This document shows, piece after piece, positions 46,100 to 59,689 of a stretch of DNA of 64,000 nt. The notes under the pieces are model-generated. The model saw only the letters and a program-made list of their open reading frames with translations. It was not told the origin of the DNA and made no database searches. The number at the start of each line of letters is the position of its first letter. Within the stretch, counting starts at the first letter, position 1. The position numbers were made by a program, and so were the translations under genes. The DNA is from Chrysoporthe austroafricana (Eukaryota > Ascomycota > Sordariomycetes > Diaporthales > Cryphonectriaceae): NCBI GenBank assembly GCA_001051155.2, contig JYIP02000007.1:64342-128341 (forward strand). The letters are read 5' to 3'.

Positions 46100-49000
46100 G
46101 TATATACGTTTATAAGTATTTACCGGAATTTTTCTATAAAATTATAGAATTAATACGGATATATATTAGAATTTTCAAAAATATAAATCCTATTAATATA
46201 TTAATCGATTAATAAATAAAAATCGATTTAGTCGAAAGATAGCAAAATTAGAAAATAAGATAAAAGCTATATTATTCAAATAAAGAAAACCAGGAAATAA
46301 TTAACGAAATTTTAAACAAATTATATTAATAAAATCGAATTAAATAAATTATAAATATAATATTATTCAGTTTGCCAATTTTTATAATTTAAAAAAATAT
46401 AAATAGCTAAAAGAAAAAATATATAATAACTAATTTATACGTTTTAAATAAAATTTTAATCTTTAATATTTACTTTTTATTATTATAATAGGAAATTATT
46501 AAATAATTAAAAAGAAAAATATATATTATAATAATAAATATATAGCAATTTTTCTATTAATTCCTAATATATCCAGATTTATAAACGATATTATTATTTA
46601 TTTAATTTCAGAATAAAATTACTTGCGATATTTATAAACTATTTTCTTATTATTTTTATGCAAAAATATTTTACTAGCAAGACCCAAATTATTTTTTGGA
46701 TATTTTTTAATCCAAATCTTAGAATTCAAAATAGACAGATTCGGAATTTCCAATACGGAATACCGGATATAAGCTATTTGCAATCTGGAATTCCCTAAAA
46801 TATTCCAATAACTAGAAAAGTTTATTGGATTTATAAAATACTTATGCTATTTAATTCTTAAATATAATTATTGAATTAATTTATTTCAAAAAAAGAAAAG
46901 TACTAAATAAAGCTTGCTAATCGAATTATTTATTTTTAAATATAAAATAGCGAAATTATATTATGCAAGCTATTTTTATTCTAATATTAAACGAAATTAA
47001 TAGTTTTTACGATTTCAAAATAGCTTTAAAAGTTAAGAATGCTTTATTTTATTATATTTTAGATAAATTTCTTTTCATTTAATTAGATATATTTAAAAAA
47101 ATAAGATTTTCAAGTATTATTTTTCAATTAATAAATAATTATATATAAAATGAAATATTATTAATAGCAAATATAGTTATATAATTAATCTTTTATTTAA
47201 ATAAAATAATTAACGAAATAAAATAAAAATATTAGCTTATAAAGCTTAAAATAGCTTATTTAATATAGCTAGTACGAAAATTGTAAATAATAATAGGATT
47301 GAATTGAATTAAGCTAGTTTATATTTTTATTAATTATATAATAATAATTAATATTATTTATTCGTTATTTATAAATATAATAAATAAGATTAAAGTAAAT
47401 ATATAGCTAATTCTTATTTCGGAATATTTAAATTAATTTGATTTAAAAATATATTATATATTAGGAAAATCGAATATTCTTGCAAATGCTATATTAAAAT
47501 TACTATTTATTTAAAAATTTGTTAATAATAAAAGCATTCTAAATAAGATATAGGAAAACGAATTCATTTAAATTCTTAATAAAATATTTATAAATAGCGA
47601 AATGAAAAAGCATATCAAAAAAAGATATAAAAAATACTTTTTATAATCCAAAATAATTGAATAATTAAAAAACCTAAATAAAATTGCCTGATTACCTTTT
47701 ATATTAGATTATAATAGCTTATTATTTGTTAAAGATTATTACGGGAAATAATAATTATGCATTTCGAATAAAATAGCATTGGATTTTATCAAAAAAGCTT
47801 ATAATAGAAAATATTATTTCGGTATAAATTGCATATAATACGACTTAATAAATCGATTTGTTATCAAATACTGCTATACTAAAATATATAATTATATATT
47901 AATATATTAAGCTTATAATGAGAATAAAAACGATTTATAATAACTTATAAAGGAAATATAACCTATATTATTTCTATTAATTCTATTCTATATTATTACT
48001 ATAGATTTCGTTATAAGGCTATTAATAGTATTATTTATAAATACTATATAAGCTTTGGCTAAAATGCTATTCTTGAATGCATTTCTTATAATTACGGATA
48101 AATATTCCAAAGCTATAATTATTATACCAAGTAATGCAATATATATTATAGCAGATTAAATAACCCTTATTTTATAAATACTTTATATTACTAGCTAAAA
48201 AATACTTAAGAGGATTATTTCAAATAAAAATTCGAAATTCCTATCGGAATTCTAAAGATATTTATAAGAGGCTATAGGAATGAAATTTGCTTACTTTACG
48301 GCTTTATATCCGCAAATAAACGAGCGGTCTAAAATAAAAAACCGAATAATTGAAATAGCAATTCGGTATTTTATTACCGCTTATTTTAATGCAGAATAAA
48401 CCGAAATAATAAATAATACTAGCATTATAATTCAATTTAAATAATATATATAATTAAGCTATAAAATATTCAGCTAGCTAAATATTATTCGGATTTAATT
48501 TATTATCGGGCTAGTAAATAAAAGATATAATATCCTTAATAAAGGAAGTTTTTTAAGAAAAAGCTTAATTTTTTGTTATCGAAATGCAAATAGCAGCTAA
48601 AATGCAATATAATAAATACTTATTGCCAAATAACCTATTACTAAAGTTTTTATAATAAAGAATAAAACCTTTCCAAGTTATTCGAAAAATAAAGAATTTA
48701 ATATATAAATTGAAATTAACTCTTTATATAAATATCCATTTAATAATTTCAATAATACAATTAATGCTTATAAACTTTCTTAAAATAAACTTTTATAAAT
48801 ATAATTTTATATATTAAGACTTAGTAAATATACTAAAAAATCCGAATATCGAAAAATACTTAGAAAATTACCGATATTATAAGCTAGAAAAGATAATTAG
48901 CTGCTATAAGCGAAAATATAAATATAATCCGCGCAAAATTAAATACTTAATGAAATAAATGAATTATTTTAATTATTATAATATATAAATGCTTTATAAT

Positions 49001-49330
49001 GCTTTAAATACGGACGAAATAATACGTAATTTCGAACGGAAATGCGAAATTATAGCCGAATTGCAAGAAAGAGCAAAGCGAAAGCGGCTATTAGCGGAAG
49101 AAGTTCCTAAATTAAGAGATATTGTTATAATTGCCTTATAAAAACGAAGCAGGCTAAAGCGCGATTTACGAATAGAAAGTATATTAGAATAAGCTAGTCT
49201 ATTTATTCCAAGAGATTGAAAGAATTCGCAATATAATAAGCGCGCATTGAAATAAAAGCGACTGCTAAATAAGGCAAGTAAATTTTTAGCAAATGCAAAA
49301 AGCTATTATTTCGTAAACTGCTAATAAATT
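46100..49330 (+). pseudogene. Copy 1 RT, integrase and chromodomain remnants
   Basis: RT blocks lie near 46.5-47.0 kb. The integrase near 47.6-48.5 kb has FLIITDKYSKA, RIISNKNSKFLSEF (catalytic Asp now Asn) and TALYPQINERS. A chromodomain-like part near 48.85-49.0 kb is followed by TDEIIRNFERKCEIIAELQE, RAKRKRLLAEEVPKLRD and a basic tail to FLANAKSYYFVNC. The same tail is better preserved on the minus strand at 61.6-62.0 kb. Confidence 0.7.
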
Positions 49331-49339
49331 TACTTTATT

Positions 49340-51000
49340 TTCCTTTTCTTATTAGCACGCTTACGATTATTATTCTTATTTACTTATTATAGCTAGCCGT
49401 ATTGCTTTATCGTTATTACTTTTTATTATATTTTTGAATATTATTTTTGGGTATTAAGCCAGTATTATTATTAATTTCTCTTTATTTTATTAAGCTTTTA
49501 TAAACTTGTAATGATTATATTAATAAAGCTATTAATATTATTATATCCAAAATGTATTATGCGATTATCAGGTCGTATTTTCCCGTAAATGCTTCGTTAT
49601 AAAATTAAAATTAATAAAAAATAAGGAATATTGTTTAAATTTATTTCGAATTTACTTATTATTTATAATTCTATTCCTGCTTTATATACTTTATTAATAG
49701 TTTATCGTATTTTATTTCCTATTATAATATCGAAAGATAATTGCTTACGAAATAAGCATAGCCGTTATATTAAAAATAAAGTTAAACAAATAATATTAAG
49801 CAATTATAGCAATTTTATTAAAAAGGAAATAAATGCTATATGCTATATAACTAATATAGCTAAAATTATTATAGTTTATAAATATAATCGTAATACGGCC
49901 CTTACTGCTTAGAAGAAAATAGCCAAAAATATCAAGCTAGTTTTAGCCAAGCTTAAAGCTTCTAAGCTTATTATATTAATCGCTAATTTAAACCTATTTG
50001 CTATAATAAAACGAAACTTTATAATACTAGCTAAGTATTATTGAATTATAGATAATATTATTAATTTAACCGAAAATAACTTATCGAATATAATTAATTT
50101 ATTGGCTATACTAAATAAGGCTTCCCGAATTAATATTAATAATACTTTGCTTTTGCGAATTATACTTTACGCTATTCCCGCCTTATCTATTAAATATAAT
50201 TTCAAATTTAAAGTTATTAAAACCGAAATTGCAATATACTATTATACGCTAGCCTTTTATATTTCCAAAGAATATATACGCTATAATTTTACTTAAAGAA
50301 GCAACTTTAATATTAATTATCTTTACATTACTAATAGCTTTACTATTTATAATAATATTAAGTTCGGTATTATCGGAATTTATAATAATCGCATTTAGTA
50401 TTTCTTCCTTTTTATTATAAAAGAATATATATACGAGTTCGTTATTTGGTTTTGCAATCTTAATTTTATTATCTTATCTAACTGATCGGGCTTGTATTTT
50501 ATTATAAACTAAATCTTCCGTTTCGAATACGATTTCAAAACTATTAAAATTATCTTTATAAAAGACGATATAAATTACGATTTTAATACTATTTTTCAGA
50601 AATAGGCTAACGAAAATAAAGATTATTTTAATGCTACTTAATTTTTGTAATACTAAAATCGTATAATAGCTTTCAAATCTTATATCCAAATATATAAGCT
50701 AATTAAGATTTTGCATTTTAATATTTATAATTATACTAACTTTTGCAATTATATTAGAAAAGAAAAACTATTTATTATATTCTTTTATAACTTACCGAAC
50801 TTTAAAGCTATTATTAAAGCTTAAGAAATTACTTTTAATTAATAAATATAGCTATTATTTATCGATATAGCCTTATTAGCAATATATAATATTATTTTTT
50901 ATTATTATATTTATTCAATACTTTATTATCTGAAAGCTATATTTTATTAATATTTATAAGCAATTTTAATCTTTAATTATATTTATATTAAATATTTCGG
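49340..51000 (+). pseudogene. Copy 1 3' module with unassigned reading frame
   Basis: Two open stretches in one frame (49631-49912 and 50102-50296) are separated by a few stops: YRILFPIIISKDNCLRNKHS, ANLNLFAIIKRNFI, DNIINLTENNLSNI, IPALSIKYNFKFKVI. The opposite strand also has a 71-codon frame at 50474-50689, so coding strand was judged from the longer joint frame shared by all copies. I do not recognise the protein. Confidence 0.45.
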
Positions 51001-51604
51001 CAGTAAATACGATTAAGTATTACCGATATATATTTGGATATCGGCTAGCTTTATTATATATAAATATTATATATATTTATCCTTTCCAAGTATAACCGAT
51101 TGAAATAGAAGATTAATTTTAAGTTTTTAATATAAGCAGGTTTTTTTTTAGTTTCCAGTATAAGCATATTTATTATTTAAATTCCCGGTATAAGCACGTT
51201 TACTTATTAGGACTTTAATACGAATCGGCTTTATGAAATAATCGTTATTTCTTATATAATTTCCTTTATCCAATAATGCTATTATACTTTTCCTTACTAT
51301 ATAACTTAGGATCTTATTATATCGTACTACCGCTATTCAAAACGTCCTTAACTATTAGCTTCTTTTATGGATAAAGGTTATAAAGAGCCGGCAATTAATA
51401 GCAAAAACCTATAAATATGGTAAATTTACAATAAATTCGCTTAATGAATTTATAATAAATCCTTTAATAAATACACAATGAATTCATTAAGTGGATATTA
51501 TACTCTTATTAAAAAGCTTATATAAAGCCTTAATATAGTCTTAATATAGTTTATCTTTTTAAAGAAATTATGCTTTATAATATATTTTAATACGTTTATT
51601 ATTA

Positions 51605-52740
51605 ATTTATTAAGGGATTTATTATAGATTTATTATATTTATAGATTTTGCTATTAATTGCCGGCCTTTTATAACTTTTATTTATAAAAGAAGCTAATAA
51701 TTAAAGACATTTTAAATAGCAATAATATAATATAGTAAAACCTTAAGTTATATAGCAAGGAAAAGTATAATAGTATTATTGAATAAAAGAAATTATATAG
51801 GAAATAATAATCGTTTTATAAAGCCGATTCGTATTAGAATCTTAATAAGTAAATATGCTTATATTAAAAACTAAAAATTAATCCTTTATTATAATCGGTT
51901 ATGCTTGAAAAAAATAGATATATATAGTATTTATATATAATAAAGCTAGCCGATATCCAAGTATATATCGGTAATGCTTAATTGTATTTATTGCTAAAGT
52001 ATTTAATATAAATATAATTAAAAATTAAAATTGCTTGTAAATATTAATAAAATATATAGCTTTCAGATAATAAAGTATTGAATAAGTATAAATTACGCTA
52101 AAAGTATATTAAAGCATTATATAAGCCTTTTAATAAGAGTATAGCATTTAGTTAATAAATTCATTATATATTTATTAAGGAATTTATTATAAATTTACTA
52201 AGCGAATTTACTATAAATTCATTATATTTATAAGTTTTGCTATTAATTGCTAGCCTTTTATAACCTTTATTTATAAAAGAAGCTAATAGTTAAAGATATT
52301 TTAAGCAGCAATAATACGATATAATAAGACTCTGGGTTATATAGCAAGGAAAAATATAATAGCATTATTGGATAAAAGAGATTATATAGGAAATAACGAT
52401 CGTTTTATAAAGCCGATTCGTATTAAAATCCTAATAGGTAAATATGCTTATACCGGTATTTAAATAATAAATATACTTGTATTGAAAATTAAAAACAAAT
52501 CTGCTTACATTAAAGATTTAAAATTAATCCTTTACTTTAATCGGTTATGCTTAAAGAAAATAGAAATATATAATATTTATATATAATAAAGCTAGCTAAT
52601 ATCTAAGTATATATCGGTAATGCTTAATCGTATTTACTGCCGAAATATTTAATATATATATAATTAAGAATTAAAATTACTCGTAAATATTAATAGAATA
52701 TATAGCTTTCAGATAATAAAATATTAAATAAATATAATAA
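51605..52740 (-). repeat. Two tandem partial LTR-A copies, opposite to the preceding LTR
   Basis: 51605-52090 and 52091-52740 both align with 58700-59300, each beginning inside the LTR. Together with 51000-51604 they form the centre of a large inverted repeat. Confidence 0.65.
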
Positions 52741-54425
52741 TAATAAATATAAAATGAAATTATAATAAAATATATCAATATACGGAATTAATAGCCGTAT
52801 AGAATTATCGTATAGCAATATTATAATTAATTCTTAATATAAATAGCTAAATTTATAAATTATTAAAAAAAAGCAATACTATATACTATTAATAAAATTA
52901 TATCGATAAATAATAGCTATATTTACTAATTGGAAATAACTTCTTGAGTTTTAATAATAGCTTTAAAATTTAATAAATTGCGAAAGAATATAATAAATAG
53001 TTTTTCTTTTCCAATATAATTACAAAAATCGGTATAATTATAAATATTAAGTTATAAAATCTTAACTAACTTATACGCTTAAATATAGAATTTGAAACCT
53101 ATTATGCAATTTTAATATTATAAAAATTAAGCAGCATTAAAATAATCTTTATTTTCGTTAGCTTATTTCTAAAAAGTAGCGTTAAAATCGTAATCCATAT
53201 CGTCTTTTGTAAAAACGATTTTAATAGCTTTGAAATCGTATTCAAAACGGAAAATTTGGTTTATAATAAAATGCAAGCCCGACCAGTTAAATAAAATCGT
53301 AAGATTAAAGTTACAGAACTAAATAACGAACTCGTATATATATTTTCTTATAATAAAAGGGAAGAAATACTGAATGCAATTATCGTAAATTTTAATAATA
53401 TTAAATTTAATATTATTATAAATAGCAAAGCTATTAATAACGTAAAGACAATTAATACCGAAATTGCTTTTTTAAATAAAATTATAATATATATATATTC
53501 TTTAGAAATATAAAAAGCTAGCATATAATAATATATTGCGATTTCGGCTTTAATAGCTTTGGATTTGAAATTATATTTGATAGATAAAGCAGGAATAGCG
53601 CAAAACGTAACTTATAAGAGCAAAATATTATTAATATTAGCTCGAAAAGCTTTGCTTAATATAGCTAATAAACTAGCTATATTCAGTAAATTATTTTCGG
53701 TTAAATCGATAATATTATTTATAATTCGATAACGTTTGGTTAGCATTATAAAATTTCGTTCTATTATAGCAAATAAGCTTAAATTCGCAACTGGTATAAT
53801 AAATTTAAAGGCTTTAAGCATAGCCAAAATTAGCTTAATATTCTTAATTATTTTCTTCTAAATAGCAAAAGCCGTATTACGATTATATTCGTAAATTAAA
53901 ATAATTTCAGCTATATTAGCTGTATAATATATAGCATTTACTTCCTTTTTAATAAAGTTATTGCAATTATTTAATATTATCTGTTTAGCCTTATTTTTAA
54001 TATAACGGCTATACTTATTTCGTAAGCAATCGTCTTTCGATATTATAATAGGAAATAGAATGCGATAAGCTATTAATAAAATATATAAAGCAAGAATAGA
54101 ATTATGAACAATAAGTAAATTCGAAATAAATTCAAGCGATACTTTTTTAATAGAATTATTTATTAGTCTATTATTTATATCTTTATTCGTAATAGCATCC
54201 GCGCTAATAAAAATAAATAAAGCTAGAATGGTTAATCTATAATAATATAAAATATTATAAAATAAGCTTCTGGGCTTCTTTAACGGTTAACGGCCGACCG
54301 ATATCGCTATTGCTTAATTCAGTATTAAAGACGTAAATATTATATTCAATCTTTCGGTTTATTATATCGATATAACCCTTATTAATTAACGCTCGAGAAA
54401 AAGCTATTATATAAGCTTTTTAATA
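52740..54425 (-). mobile_element. 3' module of the second gypsy family, minus orientation (copy 4)
   Basis: The reverse complement aligns with 39306-41000 and with 59.3-61.05 kb. The minus-strand frame at 53612-53827 (FKFIIPVANLSLFAIIERNF, NNIIDLTENNLLNIASLLAI) lies in the shared reading frame. No pol is attached; the unit is cut by LTR-A at about 54425. Confidence 0.6.
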
Positions 54426-57400
54426 GCTAATGGCAAAACCTATAGACGAGGTGAATTCATAGTAAATTCGCTTAATGAATCTATAGTGAATCCCTTAGTA
54501 AATACGCAATGAATTTACTGGGTGGATACCATACCCTTACCGGGAGGCCTATATAATGCCCTGATATACTTTTAGCGTAATTCACTTTCTGAAAAAACTA
54601 TGCTTCATAATATATTTCAGTACGTTTACTATCAATTAGTAGCTACGCTTTGCACGCTTTTGCTGCGTAATCGGGTTTCGATTATCGGCTTTATAAAGCA
54701 ATAGCTCCTATAGGAATATCGGTCCTATAAGATAACGGCCTCTATAAAAGTATCGGTTCTATAAAGTATCGGTTCTTATAAGAGTATTAGTCCTATAAGA
54801 TATTAGCCTTTATAAAGGTAATGCTTTTATAAGAAATATTATAATTATTTATTAATAATTTATTGCTAATTTATTATAGTAATTACTAGCAATAATATTT
54901 TATTACCGTAACCTATTGATTATATCGAAATTAAATATTTTGCTTAAGTATATAAATTTATATAAATTTTAAACGATTTTAAAAAGAAAGATTGAATTAT
55001 ATTGGATATTAAGATTTTTCTTGAAATTATATACGTTTTTATCGATTGGAAACTTTTGGCTAATTAATATAAAAAAGCAAAATAAAATCTTAAGGAAACT
55101 AATGCATTTTTGCAAAAAGCAAAAATATAGATAATTAAATAAAGATAGCCTTTATTATTTAAATAGTAAATTTAAGAGAAAAGAAAATCGAATTTTGATA
55201 AGAATTTATTCTAATAAATAAAAAAGAATAATATATTCTAAGAAAATTTTTTTAAATATTGCAAATTTCGATAGCTTGCTAAAATAATAATAGAAAAAAA
55301 GCAATAATAAATGCTTATAGAAATAAATAAAAACGAAAATATTTTTCGATTTAATAATCCGGAAAATCTATTAAAAAAATTAGCTTAATAATAATTTATC
55401 GAAAATCGAAAGCATTATATGCTTAAATATATTAATATTAATAGCAGAATTAAATATATTTATTTATTACGATATTTAACCGAAAATTTAAATTTTAGAT
55501 TTATTAATAAATCCGGGAATTTTTTAGCTATAATAAGAAAAATAAATAAAAGCAAAAGAAAATAATTAATTTTAAGAAATAAGCATATTTCTTTTTCTTT
55601 AATAGGAATTCAGAATCGGAATATTTCCAAATAAAATTTTATTATAACTATCCTAGCTAATTTTATAAACTTTATAATAAAAAGTATATTAATGCCCTAA
55701 TTAGGTTTATCGGATTATTTATAATTTTTTAGAAAAGAAAATTATAAAAAAGAAAGATTAAATAAAAAAAAATCAAATAATCGTATTATTATCTTTCAGA
55801 AATATTTAATCTTTTCTTTCTTAATTATTAGCCTATTAGATTAATTTCTATAATAACTCGAAATAAAAGCAATTTACTAAAACGGCTTTATTTCGGAAAA
55901 AGTAATACGCATTGGATTTAAGAAAATATTCTGATTGCAATAAGCTTTCAATATGCAAGCGCTTTAATCGGAACTTATTAAGGAACTTTTTCCCGTTTCG
56001 GCCGCGAAATATTATACTAGTAACGGATATCGCTTTACCAGATTAGTATTTCTTGATATTAAAGAATATATCTAGCAGATATTTATATTAAAAGCAGGAA
56101 ATTAACTAGATTAAAGATTATTTTCGGGTTCCGAGCTAAATATTAAAATTAACCTTAATTTCTAAAAAGAATTAATCGGTAAGCTAAATAGATTACTGGA
56201 TTTATCGGATTTTAGCAATAATAAAAATAATAATTCTCGAAATTTATTATTTAGCTATAAGCAATTTAAAAATTCCCGAATATATTAACTTGATTTATTT
56301 GAATTTATAGCATTGCCCGTTAATATTAATAGGGAATTCAAAAATATAATTATAAAGCAATTCCGATTTTACGAAAATTAGAATAATTATATTAATTTAA
56401 TAATCGTATTTATTATAAATAGCAAAATTATTATCTGGAAAGACTTTTAAGCTTTTATAAATCGATATAAGATATATATAACCAGAAATATAAAATGCGT
56501 TAAATATTTTAGCTTCTATTTACTTATTTGCTTAATTAGAATAATATATATTTAATTCTATTTTATATTATTTTCCCAAAAGCGTAAAGATTTTATTTTA
56601 TATAAGTATAATTAAAACTAATAAAAGAAATAATTAAGAAAAGATTTCTTTTTATTATAGAAAATTATAAAAGATTTGTTAAATGCTTAATAATATTTTA
56701 AGAAAAATATACGAAATAATCGCAATATTCTGGAATTTATTTATTATATTTATCGATTTATTAAGCTAGCCGAATATCCAAATTCGTATTTGGCTAGAAA
56801 TATCTGGGATCGGATCAATAAAGAATTAATAGCTAAATATTTCGATAAATTTAGTCGAAATAAGGATACGAAAGATTTCGAAAAATATTTTAAAGCGAAA
56901 TAAAAGATATAGCATATTCTCGAATCAGATTGCGTAATAAGATTATTTCATAAACCTGTATAACCGGTACGGAAAATTATATAATCGGCTATTAATTTTC
57001 CCAATATTAATATTTATTTCTTAGCTAATATATTTTCAAAATATTCTAGAAAATTTAAATTTTAAAGATTTGAATATTTATTCCGCCCGATAAGAATATT
57101 TAATTAGCCAAATCTATCTAAAAGTACTGGATATATTCCGGAATACGAATTCCGAAAGCTTTTACTAGAATAATAACGAAAGCTAATAGATATTCGGAAC
57201 CAATTATAAGAACGGATAGCTAGATAATAAAATATCTTTAATATAGCTAGGAAGATATTAATTAATATTATAGATAATAGCAGAAATTCAATTTCAAAAA
57301 ACCGAAATTTCCAATCGCATTTTTATTATCAATTCATACGAAAAGATATTAGAAAACGTTTTATCTAATCAATCCTAGCAAATTTCAATATTAATAACGG

Positions 57401-58665
57401 AAAATTATAATATAATCCAAATAAAGAAAATAAGCTAGTTCGAAAAGGTTATTTCTTTATAAACGATAATTTATTTATAGCAAATAGCGATAAATAAGAT
57501 AAAAAGACCGAAAATAGCGAAAACCTATAAAAATAAGAAAATGAATTGGAAAAATAAGCTAATAAAGAAAATATAATAATCGAAAACGATATTTGAATTT
57601 TTCGAACCGAAAAAGTAAAATTATCGATAAACGAAAATATATTTTATATTAAATACCCTATATAATTATCCAGTTAACTATAGAATTTTCCTAAAATCGA
57701 TATATAGAAAAGAAAAATTTTGGAATATAATATTCGCATATTTACGGTTAAGCTTTATTAGGGTAGTAGCTATATATATGCAAGAGCCGTAATTAAAGCA
57801 TACCCGAATAGGCCGAATATAGAAATTTGTATTAATATAAGCGCTAGTTATTATGCTATTATTAAGGAATTGCTAGTATAATTCCTTAAAGCGAAAGTAA
57901 ACTGGAATATAAAAGCTAAGCTTAAAGGCATAAGCTAATCGTTAGCAAAAAGCTAGGCTGAATTCGATTTGTATTTCCAGGGCAATAAGTATAGCTACTT
58001 AATTATATTTCGTACCCGAATAGGAACTTGGGTATTAGATTAACTGGAAGCAAATATTTTGCTAAGATAGGAATATAATATTCTTTACGAATTAGATATT
58101 CTGAATTCAGAATTATTTATACGATTTGATTATTTTAATAATATTATAATAAAAATAGAAATATTTGCCCGAATACTAATACGATTCTGGCAAGCAAAGG
58201 CTACGATTATTATAATAATACTATTCAGATTTTATAGGCTAATCTTTATTAATATTAAGCAAATCCCAAAAACGTAACCTTTCTATTTAAGCCGAAACAG
58301 AAAAGGTAAATAAATTGCTTAATAAACTATTAAATTAAAGAAGTCTTAATAACGAATCAAATAATAACCCTTTTAAAGATCCAAAAAAACTAATTTCTAA
58401 AAATAATCGAATTATTCCAAACAGATTATATAACCCTGCTAGCGAATTACGATAACTATTATTATATCGCGCAATAATATTTCTTTTAATAAATTCAGAA
58501 CGGGTTATAGCTTTCAAGAAAGCTAAATTCAGATTAATTGTTATTTATTAAGCATATTTTCTAATAAATTGCGGAAATTACTGGAAAATAGTTAGAAGAG
58601 TACCGATTCCCGGATATAGAAACTCCCGAAATAAGAGATTATTTCGAAAACAGTAATAAACTGGG
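54426..58665 (+). mobile_element. Second gypsy family, copy 2, 5' half only
   Basis: LTR-A (54426-54840), gag, zinc-knuckle region and protease in plus orientation, aligning with 41926-46060 of copy 1. It stops at 58665, just before RT, where an inverted LTR-A begins. Some stretches read better than copy 1, e.g. AEFDLYFQGNKY after the protease motif. Confidence 0.7.
54683..54833. repeat. About 17-bp tandem repeat at the LTR-A/leader boundary
   Basis: Eight to nine degenerate units of the type TATCGGTTCTATAAAAG. Copy 1 has only four to five units at 42175-42250, so the number varies between copies. Confidence 0.75.
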
Positions 58666-59689
58666 TAATGGTAAACGTACTGAAATATATTATAAAGCAT
58701 AGTTTTTTCAGAAAATGAACTACGCTAAAAGTATATCAAGGCATTATATAAGCCTCCCGGTAAGGGTATAGCATCTATCTAGTGAATTTACTGCATATTT
58801 ACCAGAGGATTTACTATAGATTTATTAAGCGAATCTACTATAAATTTACTTTATTTATAAGTTTTGCTATCAATTGCCGGCCCTTTATAACCTTTATCTA
58901 TAAAGAAGGCTAATAGTTAAAGACGTTTTGAGTAACAGTAGTACGATATAGTAAGACCTTGGATTATACGGCAAGAAAAAGTACGACGGCATTATTGGAC
59001 AAAAAAGATTATATAAGAAATAATAATCGTTTCATAAAGCCGATTTATGCTAGAGTTCTAATAAGTAAACGTACTTATGCCGGGAACTTGAATAACAAAT
59101 ATGCTTATACTAGGGATTTAGAATTGATTTTCTATTATAATCGGTTTATACCTGGAATAGACGGATATATATAGTACTTATATATAATAAGGCTAGCCGA
59201 TATTTAAGTATATTTCGGTAATGCTTAATCGTATTTACTGCCGAAATATTTGGCATAGATATAATTAAAGACTAAAATTGCTTGTAAATATTAATGGAAA
59301 ATATAGTTTTTAGATAATAGGGTATTAAATAAGTATAATAGTAATGAATGTAAAATGAAATTACGATAGAATATATCGGTATGCAAAGCCGATAGCTGCG
59401 TATAGTTGTTATATGGCAATATCGTAACTAATCTTTAATATAAATAGCTAAATTTATAAATTATTAGAAGAAAGCAATATTATATATTGCTAATAAGGTT
59501 ATATCGATAAATGATAGCTATATTTATTAATTAGAGGTAATTTCCCGGGCTTTAGTAATAGCTTTAAGGTTTAGTAAATTGCGAAAGAATATAGCAAATA
59601 GTTTTTCTTTTCCGATATAATCGTAAAGGTCGGTATAGTTATAGATATCAAGCTATAAGGTTTTGACTAGCTTATGCGCTTGAATATAG

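Larger units (their letters stand above)
41926..51604 (+). mobile_element. Second gypsy family, copy 1, nearly full length, heavily degraded
   Basis: Plus-strand element: remnant LTR-A (41926-42250), gag, protease, RT, integrase, chromodomain, an extra 3' module, and LTR-A again (about 51000-51604). RT text such as FFGYFLIQ, LEFKIDRFG, LEKFIGF and YLRYL matches a fungal gypsy lineage distinct from elements 1-3. The integrase keeps FLIITDKYSKA in place of the usual VDRLTK-type block. RIP-like decay is severe. About 560 bp is missing between the chromodomain region and the 3' module relative to copy 3. Confidence 0.75.
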
